A stretch of 20,394 nucleotides of DNA from a virus. Location: positions 1 to 20,394 of IMG/VR virus record IMGVR_UViG_3300030090_003273; one strand, 5' to 3'. Every line of letters starts with the position of its first letter. The stretch's first letter is position 1. Below, in pieces: positions 14,372-19,762 of the stretch. The position numbers were made by a program, and so were the translations under genes. The notes under the pieces are model-generated. The model searched no databases, was not told where the DNA came from, and was given only the letters and a program-made list of their open reading frames with translations.

Positions 14372-15852
14372 AATCTAACTCCTTTTGATTTAGCTTTTTT
14401 AATTTGTAAATGCTTAATAAAATTATGCACTTCGTTAGTAGGTGGTATGGGCAAGACCATTTTAGAATGGGGAAAGTGATGGAATTTTTCTCTAAAAGTA
14501 TGACTTGCCCACCCCTCTTTATACCCTTTTTGTTTTGCAATAAACAATAGTTGGGCATAAAACCTTTTTTTATCTTCTGCTTTTGTTTCTTTCATTTTTG
14601 GTAATTCTATTAATCTACCTTGTTTAATTAACATAATCTGTTCTTTTTTAGTTGGTATGTGAGAACAGTTTGGACATTCTGGTTCTTCTTTTGTAGGTTT
14701 GTAAACAAAATCACATTTAACACAAGTATAAGGTTGTTTTTCAATAGGCACAGGTTCTTTCTTTTTTCTTTCTTTTTCTTCTCTGCGTTTTAATTCCCAT
14801 TTAGGTACATCTTCTGGGAATCCGTGTTCATATATGCAACCACTATGATCTATTATTAATGTGTCGTTTTTATCTGGGTGTGGTCTTAATGATCTACCTA
14901 CCATTTGCAAATACATTCCATAAGATTTTGTAGGGCGACAAATCACTACACAAGAAACTTTTGGACAATCCCACCCCTCCGTCAGTATCATACAATTTGA
15001 TAACACTTTAATTTTATCTTCCTGTAAATCTTTTAACACTTGCTCTCTATCTTCATCATTCATTTCACTATCAATATGTCCTGCTGGCACACCATTTTGA
15101 TTAAATATGTTGGCTATATATTTACTATGGGCAATACTACTAGCAAAAACAACTGTTGGCCTGTTCTCTGCAAACTTGATCCAATGAGTTACAGTATCGC
15201 CAACTAATTTTGTTTTATTCATTCTTTTATCTAATTCTCTTTTGTCATAGTCGCCCATTGAAATTTTTAATCCCTGTAAATCTGGAATACTAGGTGCAAA
15301 AACTCTGTTCTTAACAAGATACCCTTGTGCAGTTAAATCTCTTATATTACTACTCTCTACTAACTCATCATAAATATTGCCAAGTGGTTTTCCGTCATTT
15401 CTAATTGGTGTTGCGGTTAATCCCACGACATAAGCATCTGGATATTCTTCTAATAATTTTTTAAATGTATCACTCGTTGATCTGTGTGCCTCATCTAAAA
15501 TAATCAAATCTGCATCTGGTTTAATAAAATCGTCATTATCTTTTCTGGCAGTATAAGTTTGAATACTTGCTACTTGTGTGTCGTGTAAATAACTTCCTGT
15601 AATACCTGCCATTATCACTCCTGCATCAATTCCAAATTGATGTAATTTATTGGAACATTGCATCACAAGTTCACGCCTGTGAGCTACAAACAAACAACAT
15701 TTATTTTTCTCTCTCGCTTTTTCTATCATTCTACTTGCAATAACAGTTTTACCACTCCCTGTTGGAGCGACTAATAAAACTTTCTTATTTCCTTGTTGAA
15801 ATTTTTGTTTTATTTGCTCTATGGCAAACTCTTGATATTCACGCAGTTGCAT
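14368..15852 (-). CDS. Superfamily 2 DEAD/DEAH helicase with zinc ribbon
   Basis: 494 aa. Motifs in order: Q-like start (REYQ, 4-7), Walker A APTGSGKT (29-36), Ia VAHRREL, DEAH (120-123), TATP (146-149), VVFASSI (234-240), EGWDCP (292-297) and motif VI QMVGRSLRP (316-324). Then comes a zinc ribbon C377-x2-C380, C393-x2-C396. This is the SSL2/UvsW-like phage helicase type: an ATP-dependent translocase acting on branched DNA or at replication start. The basic tail (RREEKERKKKEP) precedes the ribbon. It overlaps the primase gene by 14 bases and is presumably its replication partner. The C-terminal GVRL and stop form the ribosome site and start of the next gene. Confidence 0.92.
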   Translation of the reverse strand: MQLREYQEFAIEQIKQKFQQGNKKVLLVAPTGSGKTVIASRMIEKAREKNKCCLFVAHRRELVMQCSNKLHQFGIDAGVIMAGITGSYLHDTQVASIQTYTARKDNDDFIKPDADLIILDEAHRSTSDTFKKLLEEYPDAYVVGLTATPIRNDGKPLGNIYDELVESSNIRDLTAQGYLVKNRVFAPSIPDLQGLKISMGDYDKRELDKRMNKTKLVGDTVTHWIKFAENRPTVVFASSIAHSKYIANIFNQNGVPAGHIDSEMNDEDREQVLKDLQEDKIKVLSNCMILTEGWDCPKVSCVVICRPTKSYGMYLQMVGRSLRPHPDKNDTLIIDHSGCIYEHGFPEDVPKWELKRREEKERKKKEPVPIEKQPYTCVKCDFVYKPTKEEPECPNCSHIPTKKEQIMLIKQGRLIELPKMKETKAEDKKRFYAQLLFIAKQKGYKEGWASHTFREKFHHFPHSKMVLPIPPTNEVHNFIKHLQIKKAKSKGVRL

Positions 15853-16633
15853 ATCTTCTCCACATATCGTCTAATTGCCATAATACTTCCTGTTCTGAAT
15901 CTGGTGGATTACACATACTATTAAACTTTAATACTTCTGCTTTTGCATACTGATATTCCTCTCCACGCTTAATTATTGAAATTACCATTTTGACTAATCT
16001 AGCGTGTCTATCACCTTGTGTTGCTCCTGTCATACCACCTGTATATTTATGTGTATAATTTGGATTATGTACAAACACTCTTTTTTTTGGTCTTTCTAAA
16101 CCAAAACCATCTCTAATTTCTTCTTTTGTGTATTCTGACATTATGTTTTGTTGAATAACTTTTACAGGATATGGTTCTTTTTTATTATGCCAAAAACCTG
16201 CACATCTCATTATTCTAGGTAAATCTTTTACAACAGGATCACTTCCAAACTTACTTGCTAATGCCTGTTGGTAAAGAGTAAAACTTTCTAATGGCATATC
16301 TTTTACTAGCCAATAGGTATGATATTTATTAGGACTTGTATTTACTATAAAATGTGGCTCTACATCAAACTTTTCTGGCATTGGTGTTCCGTCAAAATCA
16401 CAAAATACTGCTCTTATCTTTTTAATGTTTTTAGTTGTTCTGCCCTGCAAATCAGTTTCATTGACAGTAAAATAAACTCCTGCACCCTTTTGATTTAATT
16501 CTGACAGTTCATCTATATGCTCGTCAATATGTCCGTGCAATTGTTTTATAAGTCTTTTATTCTTACCCTTATCACAAAAACATTGAAAACTATTTGTTAA
16601 ACCAAATGGATATAAAAAATCGTAATACATCAT
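15839..16633 (-). CDS. RepB-like/AEP-type DNA primase
   Basis: 264 aa with archaeo-eukaryotic primase core motifs: D79-x-D81 in AVFCDFDG (metal ligands), H105 in NKYHTYWLV (sxH-type motif), and D132 to R143 in SDPVVKDLPRIMRCAGFWHNKK. This final block is the 'D..R..R.PG..N.K' signature of RepB-like and phage primases. The C-terminal part (GDRHARLVKMVISIIKRG) looks like a primase C-terminal helical unit. It would make primers at the phage origin. The start is ATGATG with a weak AAGAG SD, overlapping the 21-aa peptide by four bases. The next gene is the helicase; primase and helicase as separate adjacent genes replace a fused T7-type protein. Confidence 0.82.
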   Translation of the reverse strand: MMYYDFLYPFGLTNSFQCFCDKGKNKRLIKQLHGHIDEHIDELSELNQKGAGVYFTVNETDLQGRTTKNIKKIRAVFCDFDGTPMPEKFDVEPHFIVNTSPNKYHTYWLVKDMPLESFTLYQQALASKFGSDPVVKDLPRIMRCAGFWHNKKEPYPVKVIQQNIMSEYTKEEIRDGFGLERPKKRVFVHNPNYTHKYTGGMTGATQGDRHARLVKMVISIIKRGEEYQYAKAEVLKFNSMCNPPDSEQEVLWQLDDMWRRYATA

Positions 16634-16695
16634 CTCTTATGTTCCCACCAATACACAAACAAACCTAAAATCATATAAACTAAAACTATTTCCAT
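16630..16695 (-). CDS. 21-aa membrane micro-peptide
   Basis: A 21-codon frame lies exactly between the DUF1376 and primase genes: its ATG shares one base with the DUF1376 stop (TAATG), and its stop overlaps the primase start (ATGA). The peptide is a single hydrophobic helix (MEIVLVYMILGLFVYWW) with a charged end (EHKR). The exact fit at both junctions argues against chance. It could be a real membrane peptide or a translation-coupling leader for the primase. Confidence 0.5.
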   Translation of the reverse strand: MEIVLVYMILGLFVYWWEHKR

Positions 16696-17072
16696 TATTT
16701 ACCCCACCTAATTTTAGCACCAAGTTTCCCTGCCTTTTGTTTTTTAACTCTGTTTATAGCTTGTTCTTTTCTTTCCTGTTCTGCTTGAACACATATAAAA
16801 TAAGTTTTTCCGTTTCGCTCTTTCTTTACTAAAAATTTTTTCTCTACTAACTTTGCAAATATTCTGCGAATTTTATCAATAGTACAATTACACATTCTAC
16901 TTAATACTTCTTCGTCATACTCTATTTCAAAACTCACCCAACAACGACAATATAGCAAGATATATGCTCCTTGTTCTTCTAAACTTAATTTTACTCTGTC
17001 ATTACTCGCTAACCAATCGTTAGCATAAAACCTAAAAATAGGTGATTGTTCTTCCCTAGTTGTTCTTCTCAT
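16695..17072 (-). CDS. DUF1376 (YdaU-type) replication-associated protein
   Basis: 125 aa. The N-terminus has the DUF1376 pattern SPIFRFYANDWLASND, KLSLEEQGAYILLYCRCW, then a winged-helix-like stretch with LSRMCNCTIDKIRRIFAKLVEKKFLV, and a basic tail (INRVKKQKAGKLGAKIRWGK) suited to DNA contact. DUF1376 proteins are found at the start of phage replication operons beside helicase or primase genes and are thought to act in replication initiation. SD AAGGA lies before the ATG, inside the end of the upstream 48-aa frame. Full-length DUF1376 proteins often carry a longer C-terminal region; this one is short. Confidence 0.78.
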   Translation of the reverse strand: MRRTTREEQSPIFRFYANDWLASNDRVKLSLEEQGAYILLYCRCWVSFEIEYDEEVLSRMCNCTIDKIRRIFAKLVEKKFLVKKERNGKTYFICVQAEQERKEQAINRVKKQKAGKLGAKIRWGK

Positions 17073-17077
17073 TTACA

Positions 17078-17224
17078 TTATCCTTGTTGTTCTATCTTGG
17101 TAGTATAAGTGTAAGTATAGGCATTGGTATTGGTATAGGTATATGTATAGCTATATTTTGCCATTAGCAAAACGATAGCACAACTATGGCATTGCCATAA
17201 CATATTTTTACACCATTTAATCAT
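17078..17224 (-). CDS. Small 48-aa protein with Tyr-Thr repeat
   Basis: A 48-residue frame with its ATG overlapping the previous gene's stop by eight bases. The N-terminal part is Cys/Trp-rich (WCKNMLWQCHSC) with a short hydrophobic stretch (AIVLLM). Residues ~24-42 are an alternating Y-T/N-T repeat encoded by a hexamer tandem repeat. It ends KIEQQG five bases before the DUF1376 start, and its last codons carry that gene's SD. The frame fits the gap-free operon, but the repeat may instead be a DNA element read by chance. Internal ATGs at 17203 and 17164 are alternative starts. Confidence 0.45.
   Translation of the reverse strand: MIKWCKNMLWQCHSCAIVLLMAKYSYTYTYTNTNAYTYTYTTKIEQQG
17102..17155. 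repeat. Imperfect hexamer tandem repeat, about nine units
   Basis: Nine six-base units follow one another, consensus GGTATA/AGTATA on the plus strand (TATACC/TATACT on the minus): AGTATA, AGTGTA, AGTATA, GGCATT, GGTATT, GGTATA, GGTATA, TGTATA, GCTATA. It lies immediately upstream of the DUF1376-primase-helicase genes, where an iteron-like origin would be reasonable. Confidence 0.65.
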
Positions 17225-17384
17225 CTTTTGGCTCTGTATCACAAGGTAAAGCGTCTATATGTTCATCTGCGGAAACATAATAATCAAAATCCGCTTTTCT
17301 ATCAAACCAGATAGAACGATCATATCCGCCATAATTAAAATTTCTTTTTAACTTAATAACTTTAGATTTTTTTTGGTTGTTCAT
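17217..17384 (-). CDS. Small 55-aa acidic-tailed protein with perfect SD
   Basis: A 55-residue frame: basic start (MNNQKKSKVIKLKRNF), middle NYGGYDRSIWFDRKADFDYYV, acidic end (ADEHIDALPCDTEPKDD). It is preceded by the longest SD in the window (AGGAGGTGAT, 17387-17396), so it should be translated strongly. Its first 23 bases overlap the end of the zinc-ribbon gene. The family is not recognised; the basic-to-acidic polarity is notable. Confidence 0.65.
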   Translation of the reverse strand: MNNQKKSKVIKLKRNFNYGGYDRSIWFDRKADFDYYVSADEHIDALPCDTEPKDD

Positions 17385-17526
17385 TTATCACCTCCTGCAT
17401 AGTTATTTCGTGGCAACGGCTACACACGACCCCGTACTTATGATTAATTGCGTACATTTCAGTATATCTAAAATAGTGATAACAACGATCACATTTTAAA
17501 CTTGCTTTTTTATTGGTTAATTTCAT
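17362..17526 (-). CDS. Small zinc-finger protein (54 aa)
   Basis: A 54-residue frame with two CxxC pairs: C12-x2-C15 (KCDRCYHYF) and C35-x2-C38 (VCSRCHE), a compact zinc ribbon with basic surroundings. The ATG shares one base with the stop of the 83-aa gene (TAATG). Its C-terminal codons (MQEVIN) are the ribosome-binding site and start region of the next gene. It is likely to bind nucleic acid or a protein partner. It is the second small zinc-ribbon protein in this operon. Confidence 0.65.
   Translation of the reverse strand: MKLTNKKASLKCDRCYHYFRYTEMYAINHKYGVVCSRCHEITMQEVINEQPKKI
17387..17396 (-). promoter_or_regulatory. Ten-base perfect Shine-Dalgarno sequence
   Basis: AGGAGGTGAT on the minus strand is fully complementary to the 16S rRNA 3' end. 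It sits with AGGAGG six bases before the ATG at 17384, inside the coding region of the upstream zinc-finger gene. Confidence 0.75.
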
Positions 17527-17777
17527 TACATTTTCTCACAAATTGTTTCCTGCATTTCGTATTCTTTCTGAAATTCGTTTCTACTGTTTCCTAAATCTAA
17601 TTGAATTAATGCCAAATTGTGCAAACTATCTTTATTTTCTTCTATTCCTAAATCTTCTAATTTTTTTATTAATCTGTCTAAATCTTTTATTAAATCATTA
17701 TAATGATTAATAACTTGTTCCATTTTTAATCTTCGCATATTTGCTAAATGAATGTTAATATCTTCTTTACTCATCAT
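17526..17777 (-). CDS. Coiled-coil hypothetical protein (83 aa)
   Basis: Mostly one long charged helix (INIHLANMRRLKMEQVINHYNDLIKDLDRLIKKLEDLG) with leucine spacing of a coiled coil, then a second short helix (NLALIQLDLGNSRNEFQKEYEMQ). No catalytic or metal motif. The start is ATGATG, overlapping the stop of the 50-aa gene by four bases. The stop is coupled to the zinc-finger gene by TAATG. Similar helical proteins are common in early phage operons; function not recognised. Confidence 0.6.
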   Translation of the reverse strand: MMSKEDINIHLANMRRLKMEQVINHYNDLIKDLDRLIKKLEDLGIEENKDSLHNLALIQLDLGNSRNEFQKEYEMQETICEKM

Positions 17778-17926
17778 AAATCAACCTTATCTAATCTCTT
17801 ATCTAATTCTTCTCTTAAATCGTCATCAAGAGCATCAAAATAATCCATAAAAATATTATATGCTTTTTTATAACGCTTGTTTTCGTTTTCAAGCTGCTTA
17901 ATTCTTAATTTATCATCTATTACCAT
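17774..17926 (-). CDS. Small 50-aa helical protein, first gene of the replication operon
   Basis: A 50-residue frame, charged and helical (LRIKQLENENKRYKKAYNIFMDYFDALDDDLREELDKRL), with a basic N-terminal coil and an acidic C-terminal half. It is the first frame after the terminator at 17979-18018. AGG lies six bases before the ATG. It overlaps the 83-aa gene by four bases (ATGA). The proposed -10 lies so close to the ATG that the message may have almost no leader. Function unknown. Confidence 0.6.
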   Translation of the reverse strand: MVIDDKLRIKQLENENKRYKKAYNIFMDYFDALDDDLREELDKRLDKVDL

Positions 17927-17934
17927 ATTAACCT

Positions 17935-17963
17935 ATCTTAATTTATAAAAAATAGTAATGCAA
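17935..17963 (-). promoter_or_regulatory. Candidate promoter of the replication operon
   Basis: The minus strand reads TTGCAT (17958-17963), 17 bases, TAAGAT (17935-17940), just downstream of the terminator. It would start transcription only a couple of bases before the ATG at 17926. An isolated TATAAT at 17974-17979, also on the minus strand, is an alternative -10 with a normal leader but no clear -35. Confidence 0.4.
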
Positions 17964-17978
17964 GTTTTTTTTTATTAT

Positions 17979-18018
17979 ACAAAAAAAATCCCCTAAAGTC
18001 GTTAAACAATAGGGGATT
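17979..18018 (-). terminator. Intrinsic terminator of the early unit
   Basis: On the minus strand AATCCCCTA (18018-18010) pairs perfectly with TAGGGGATT (17995-17987) around a 14-base loop, followed directly by a T-run (17986-17981). It lies 33 bases past the stop of the 90-aa gene and ahead of the replication operon. It is the clearest terminator in the window. Confidence 0.85.
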
Positions 18019-18050
18019 CACTAGGAAAGAAATAATAATTAAAGTTATCA

Positions 18051-18323
18051 TTATTCAGTTAACTTTGCAAGGTTCAAAACCTTCGTTTCGTAATTATTTT
18101 TTTTTTGGGTATCTGTTTTTCTGGGATCTCCCATTTTTTGATCAACAGTATTCCAAGAAAAATTAGGCTGAACATCATAAATAAATCTACTAGGACTCCT
18201 ATAAATTTTAATAGGTTTTCTTACTTCTTTTTCAATATTATCAATAATTTCATAGATAAACTCTGGATAGTCAGAGCTTAATCTACCCCTTAACTCATCA
18301 ATTAATTTAATTATTTTAATCAT
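18051..18323 (-). CDS. Hypothetical 90-aa protein, last gene of the early unit
   Basis: Function not recognised. The N-terminal half is helical (IIKLIDELRGRLSSDYPEFIYEIIDNIEKEVRK). The second half is polar and probably less ordered (RSPSRFIYDVQPNFSWNTVDQKMGDPRKTDTQKKNN). GGAG lies ten bases before the ATG, two bases after the previous stop. A ten-base A-run (minus strand) in the KKN codons could allow slippage, but both shifted frames stop soon after. The C-terminal codons contain copy B of the 18-bp repeat also found before holin. Confidence 0.6.
   Translation of the reverse strand: MIKIIKLIDELRGRLSSDYPEFIYEIIDNIEKEVRKPIKIYRSPSRFIYDVQPNFSWNTVDQKMGDPRKTDTQKKNNYETKVLNLAKLTE
18076..18093 (-). 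repeat. 18-bp repeat, copy B
   Basis: Identical to 10636-10653 (AAAACCTTCGTTTCGTAA on the plus strand). Here it lies inside the 3' codons of the 90-aa gene, about 60 bases before the terminator hairpin, and is followed on the minus strand by a short AAGGTT-TG-AACCTT inverted repeat. Confidence 0.7.
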
Positions 18324-18325
18324 TT

Positions 18326-18514
18326 TTATTCATCTCCATTTAAAATAACTTCACCACAATTTGGATAGCCACTTGAACCCGTTGGCCATTCTTCAATATT
18401 TTTTAGCCAATAATTTGTAGTGTCATCATTTCCAAATTTTGGTGTTTCTAACCTTATAGGTAAAGATTTATCTTCAATGAATTGTAATTTTTTTATTAGT
18501 TCTTCAACAGTCAT
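18326..18514 (-). CDS. Hypothetical 62-aa protein
   Basis: The product begins MTVEELIKKLQFIEDKSLPIRLE and continues with NYWLKNIEEWPTGSSGYPNCGEVILNGDE. The layout of an N-terminal helix, then LPI-x-L strand, then a C-terminal beta hairpin is common in small conserved phage proteins; I cannot name the family. I chose the ATG at 18514 because AAGGA lies just before it. A longer form from the ATG at 18550 has no SD and adds a 12-residue leader unlike the rest. Confidence 0.6.
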   Translation of the reverse strand: MTVEELIKKLQFIEDKSLPIRLETPKFGNDDTTNYWLKNIEEWPTGSSGYPNCGEVILNGDE

Positions 18515-18600
18515 ATTTTTCCTTTTTAGGTAAGGGTTAATATTCATCAAACTATTTAAATCGCTCTGTATGGCTCTTAAAATCGCTTAATTATCACTAG

Positions 18601-18643
18601 ACAAGGCGAAAAATCGCCTTGTTTCTGTTTTAAACTTCATCAG
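18601..18643. repeat. Hairpin module 1 at the end of the 63-aa gene
   Basis: ACAAGGCGA and TCGCCTTGT form a perfect 9-bp stem with an AAAA loop (18601-18622), followed by TTTCTGTTTTAAACTTCATCAG. The same arrangement, with a changed stem core, recurs at 19274-19316. A T-rich tail exists only in the plus direction, although the neighbouring genes are on the minus strand. Two AAATCGCT direct repeats (18558-18565 and 18580-18587) lie on the other side. Confidence 0.65.
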
Positions 18644-18821
18644 TAGTGATTGCAGTTCTAAAAAGATCTTCCCTAAAATTAGGATTATCTTCCTTAAAAA
18701 CAAAACACAAATTATCTATTAAAATATTATGACAAGTTTGTGAATCGTGTTTTTCTGCCAATGCTTTTTGTTGTCTAACTAAATTGGCGAAAAGTCTAAA
18801 ATGTTTTCTTGATAAACTCAT
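18630..18821 (-). CDS. Hypothetical 63-aa protein
   Basis: Helical small protein: MSLSRKHFRLFANLVRQQKALAEK, then ILIDNLCFVFKEDNPNFREDLFRTAI. It is basic at the N-terminus and acidic at the C-terminus. I chose the ATG at 18821 because it makes the four-base ATGA overlap used throughout this genome and has GGAG/GGAA upstream. An ATG at 18836 would add five residues. Its last codons and stop fall inside hairpin module 1. Function unknown. Confidence 0.6.
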   Translation of the reverse strand: MSLSRKHFRLFANLVRQQKALAEKHDSQTCHNILIDNLCFVFKEDNPNFREDLFRTAITTDEV

Positions 18822-19012
18822 TTCCAAGTTCTCCATATTATTGATATTGATTTATATAAAAAAGTAGTACAGGCAATTAAATAGATCATGAATATAAAAA
18901 CCAATGCTCTGTCAGATAGATAATGGCTAAAATATTCCAATAAAAAAAATAGACCAAAAGAGATCACTCCGGTTAATCCAATTATTAAAGAATTGTTAAA
19001 AAATTTTTTCAT
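18818..19012 (-). CDS. Small membrane protein, two helices
   Basis: 64 aa with two hydrophobic segments, ~9-25 (LIIGLTGVISFGLFFLL) and ~36-54 (ALVFIFMIYLIACTTFLY), and basic ends (MKKFFNN, IIWRTWK). This suggests an inner-membrane hairpin with both ends inside. In an early unit it could act on the host envelope or in superinfection exclusion; that is speculation. Its ATG shares one base with the previous stop (TAATG). Confidence 0.65.
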   Translation of the reverse strand: MKKFFNNSLIIGLTGVISFGLFFLLEYFSHYLSDRALVFIFMIYLIACTTFLYKSISIIWRTWK

Positions 19013-19239
19013 TATTCTATCATTCCCTTTATTGCTAGTTTAATAGAAAGTTTGTTATAAATTGCACCATCTGGCGTTTTACAACCTTTTAAATTTAAAT
19101 AAATTAAATTAGTTGTTTTGGTTAAGCCATATTTATCTAAATAAATAAATATTTGTTTATAAATGTCATAATCATTATTGAGCCACAAAGAAACATTCCA
19201 AGCGTTCCAACTTCTATGACCATTGTAAGATTTTTGCAT
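19012..19239 (-). CDS. Conserved phage protein with WNVSLWLNND motif (DUF7249-like)
   Basis: 75 aa. The N-terminal NGHRSWNAWNVSLWLNND is a pattern I recognise from small conserved proteins of many phages (DUF7249-like), where G-x-x-x-W-x-x-W-N-V-x-L-W-x-x-N-D starts the protein. The rest is a helix pair (YKQIFIYLDKYG and YNKLSIKLAIKGM). No biochemical role is known to me. SD AGGAG lies before the ATG, and the stop is coupled to the membrane protein by TAATG. Confidence 0.65.
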   Translation of the reverse strand: MQKSYNGHRSWNAWNVSLWLNNDYDIYKQIFIYLDKYGLTKTTNLIYLNLKGCKTPDGAIYNKLSIKLAIKGMIE

Positions 19240-19273
19240 ATTTACTCCTAGTGTTAAATTAATATTGCAAATG

Positions 19274-19316
19274 ACAAGGGAAATTAATCCCTTGTTTCTG
19301 TATTAAACTTCTTCAG
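19274..19316. repeat. Hairpin module 2 at the end of the 118-aa gene
   Basis: ACAAGGGA and TCCCTTGT form a perfect 8-bp stem with a six-base loop (19274-19295), then TTTCTGTATTAAACTTCTTCAG. The flank differs from module 1 at two positions, and the stem core differs on both arms in a way that keeps pairing. It fills most of the 73-base gap between the 118-aa and 75-aa genes. Confidence 0.65.
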
Positions 19317-19669
19317 ATTTGCTTTTTATACTCTGGGAAAATTAGACGGTCAGATAACTTTTGATAAATTCTCTTTAAAACAATTTGTAAATGACAATAC
19401 AAATGTTTATCCTGTCCGTCTATTTCGTGTAACATATCATAAGCAATCCAAAATAAATTATTATTTAATTCAAATTGTTCTCTTAAACCATTTCCACCAT
19501 GTATTGTTGCAGATCCACCACGATCCTTATAAATGGCTACGGCATCTTTATAATATGAAGTTTTAATTTTATTATATTCAAGGACTTCATTGACTTTATA
19601 AATAAAATCCAAAAAACAACCGTGAAAGTCATTCATTTGTCTTACTAAATGTTGATCTAATTTGAGCAT
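19313..19669 (-). CDS. Hypothetical 118-aa protein, first gene of the early unit
   Basis: Function not recognised. Helical start (KLDQHLVRQMNDFHGCFLDFIYKVNEVLEYN), central YKDAVAIYKDRGGSATIHGGNG (a glycine-rich turn that could be a binding loop), then NLFWIAYDMLHEIDGQDKHLYCHLQIVLKRIYQKLSDRL. It has an excellent SD (TAGGAG, six bases before ATG), and the promoter with operator copy 2 lies 30-60 bases upstream. It is therefore the best candidate for an early, strongly made host-interaction protein. Its stop overlaps hairpin module 2. Confidence 0.62.
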   Translation of the reverse strand: MLKLDQHLVRQMNDFHGCFLDFIYKVNEVLEYNKIKTSYYKDAVAIYKDRGGSATIHGGNGLREQFELNNNLFWIAYDMLHEIDGQDKHLYCHLQIVLKRIYQKLSDRLIFPEYKKQI

Positions 19670-19700
19670 ATTTTTCTCCTAGTAATTAATATTAACTATG

Positions 19701-19728
19701 ATTTTAATGTTTACTTTGGTTAAGTCAA
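19701..19728 (-). promoter_or_regulatory. Promoter of the early unit
   Basis: The minus strand reads TTGACT (19723-19728), 16 bases, TAAAAT (19701-19706). The -35 hexamer and spacing match those of the SSB-operon promoter. Operator copy 2 covers the spacer and the inner edge of the -35. Confidence 0.65.
19710..19725. promoter_or_regulatory. Candidate operator, copy 2
   Basis: TTTACTTTGGTTAAGT is identical to 12654-12669. It also touches TTGGTT (19716-19721), which with TATTAT (19738-19743, 16-base spacing) could form a plus-strand promoter toward the terminase gene. One bound protein could thus affect both directions. Confidence 0.6.
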
Positions 19729-19762
19729 TAGCTTTTTTATTATTAAGGTGTTAACATAAGAA

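Noticed and set aside
14358-14558. A 66-codon minus-strand frame inside the helicase 3' end
   Set aside because: It lies wholly within the helicase gene and the following start, in another frame, and shows no independent ribosome site or motif.
17102-17155. Hexamer repeats as a CRISPR array
   Set aside because: Units are contiguous six-base repeats with no spacers.
18095-18106. Ten-base A-run (minus strand) as a programmed frameshift site in the 90-aa gene
   Set aside because: Both shifted frames reach a stop almost at once, so slippage would give no new domain.
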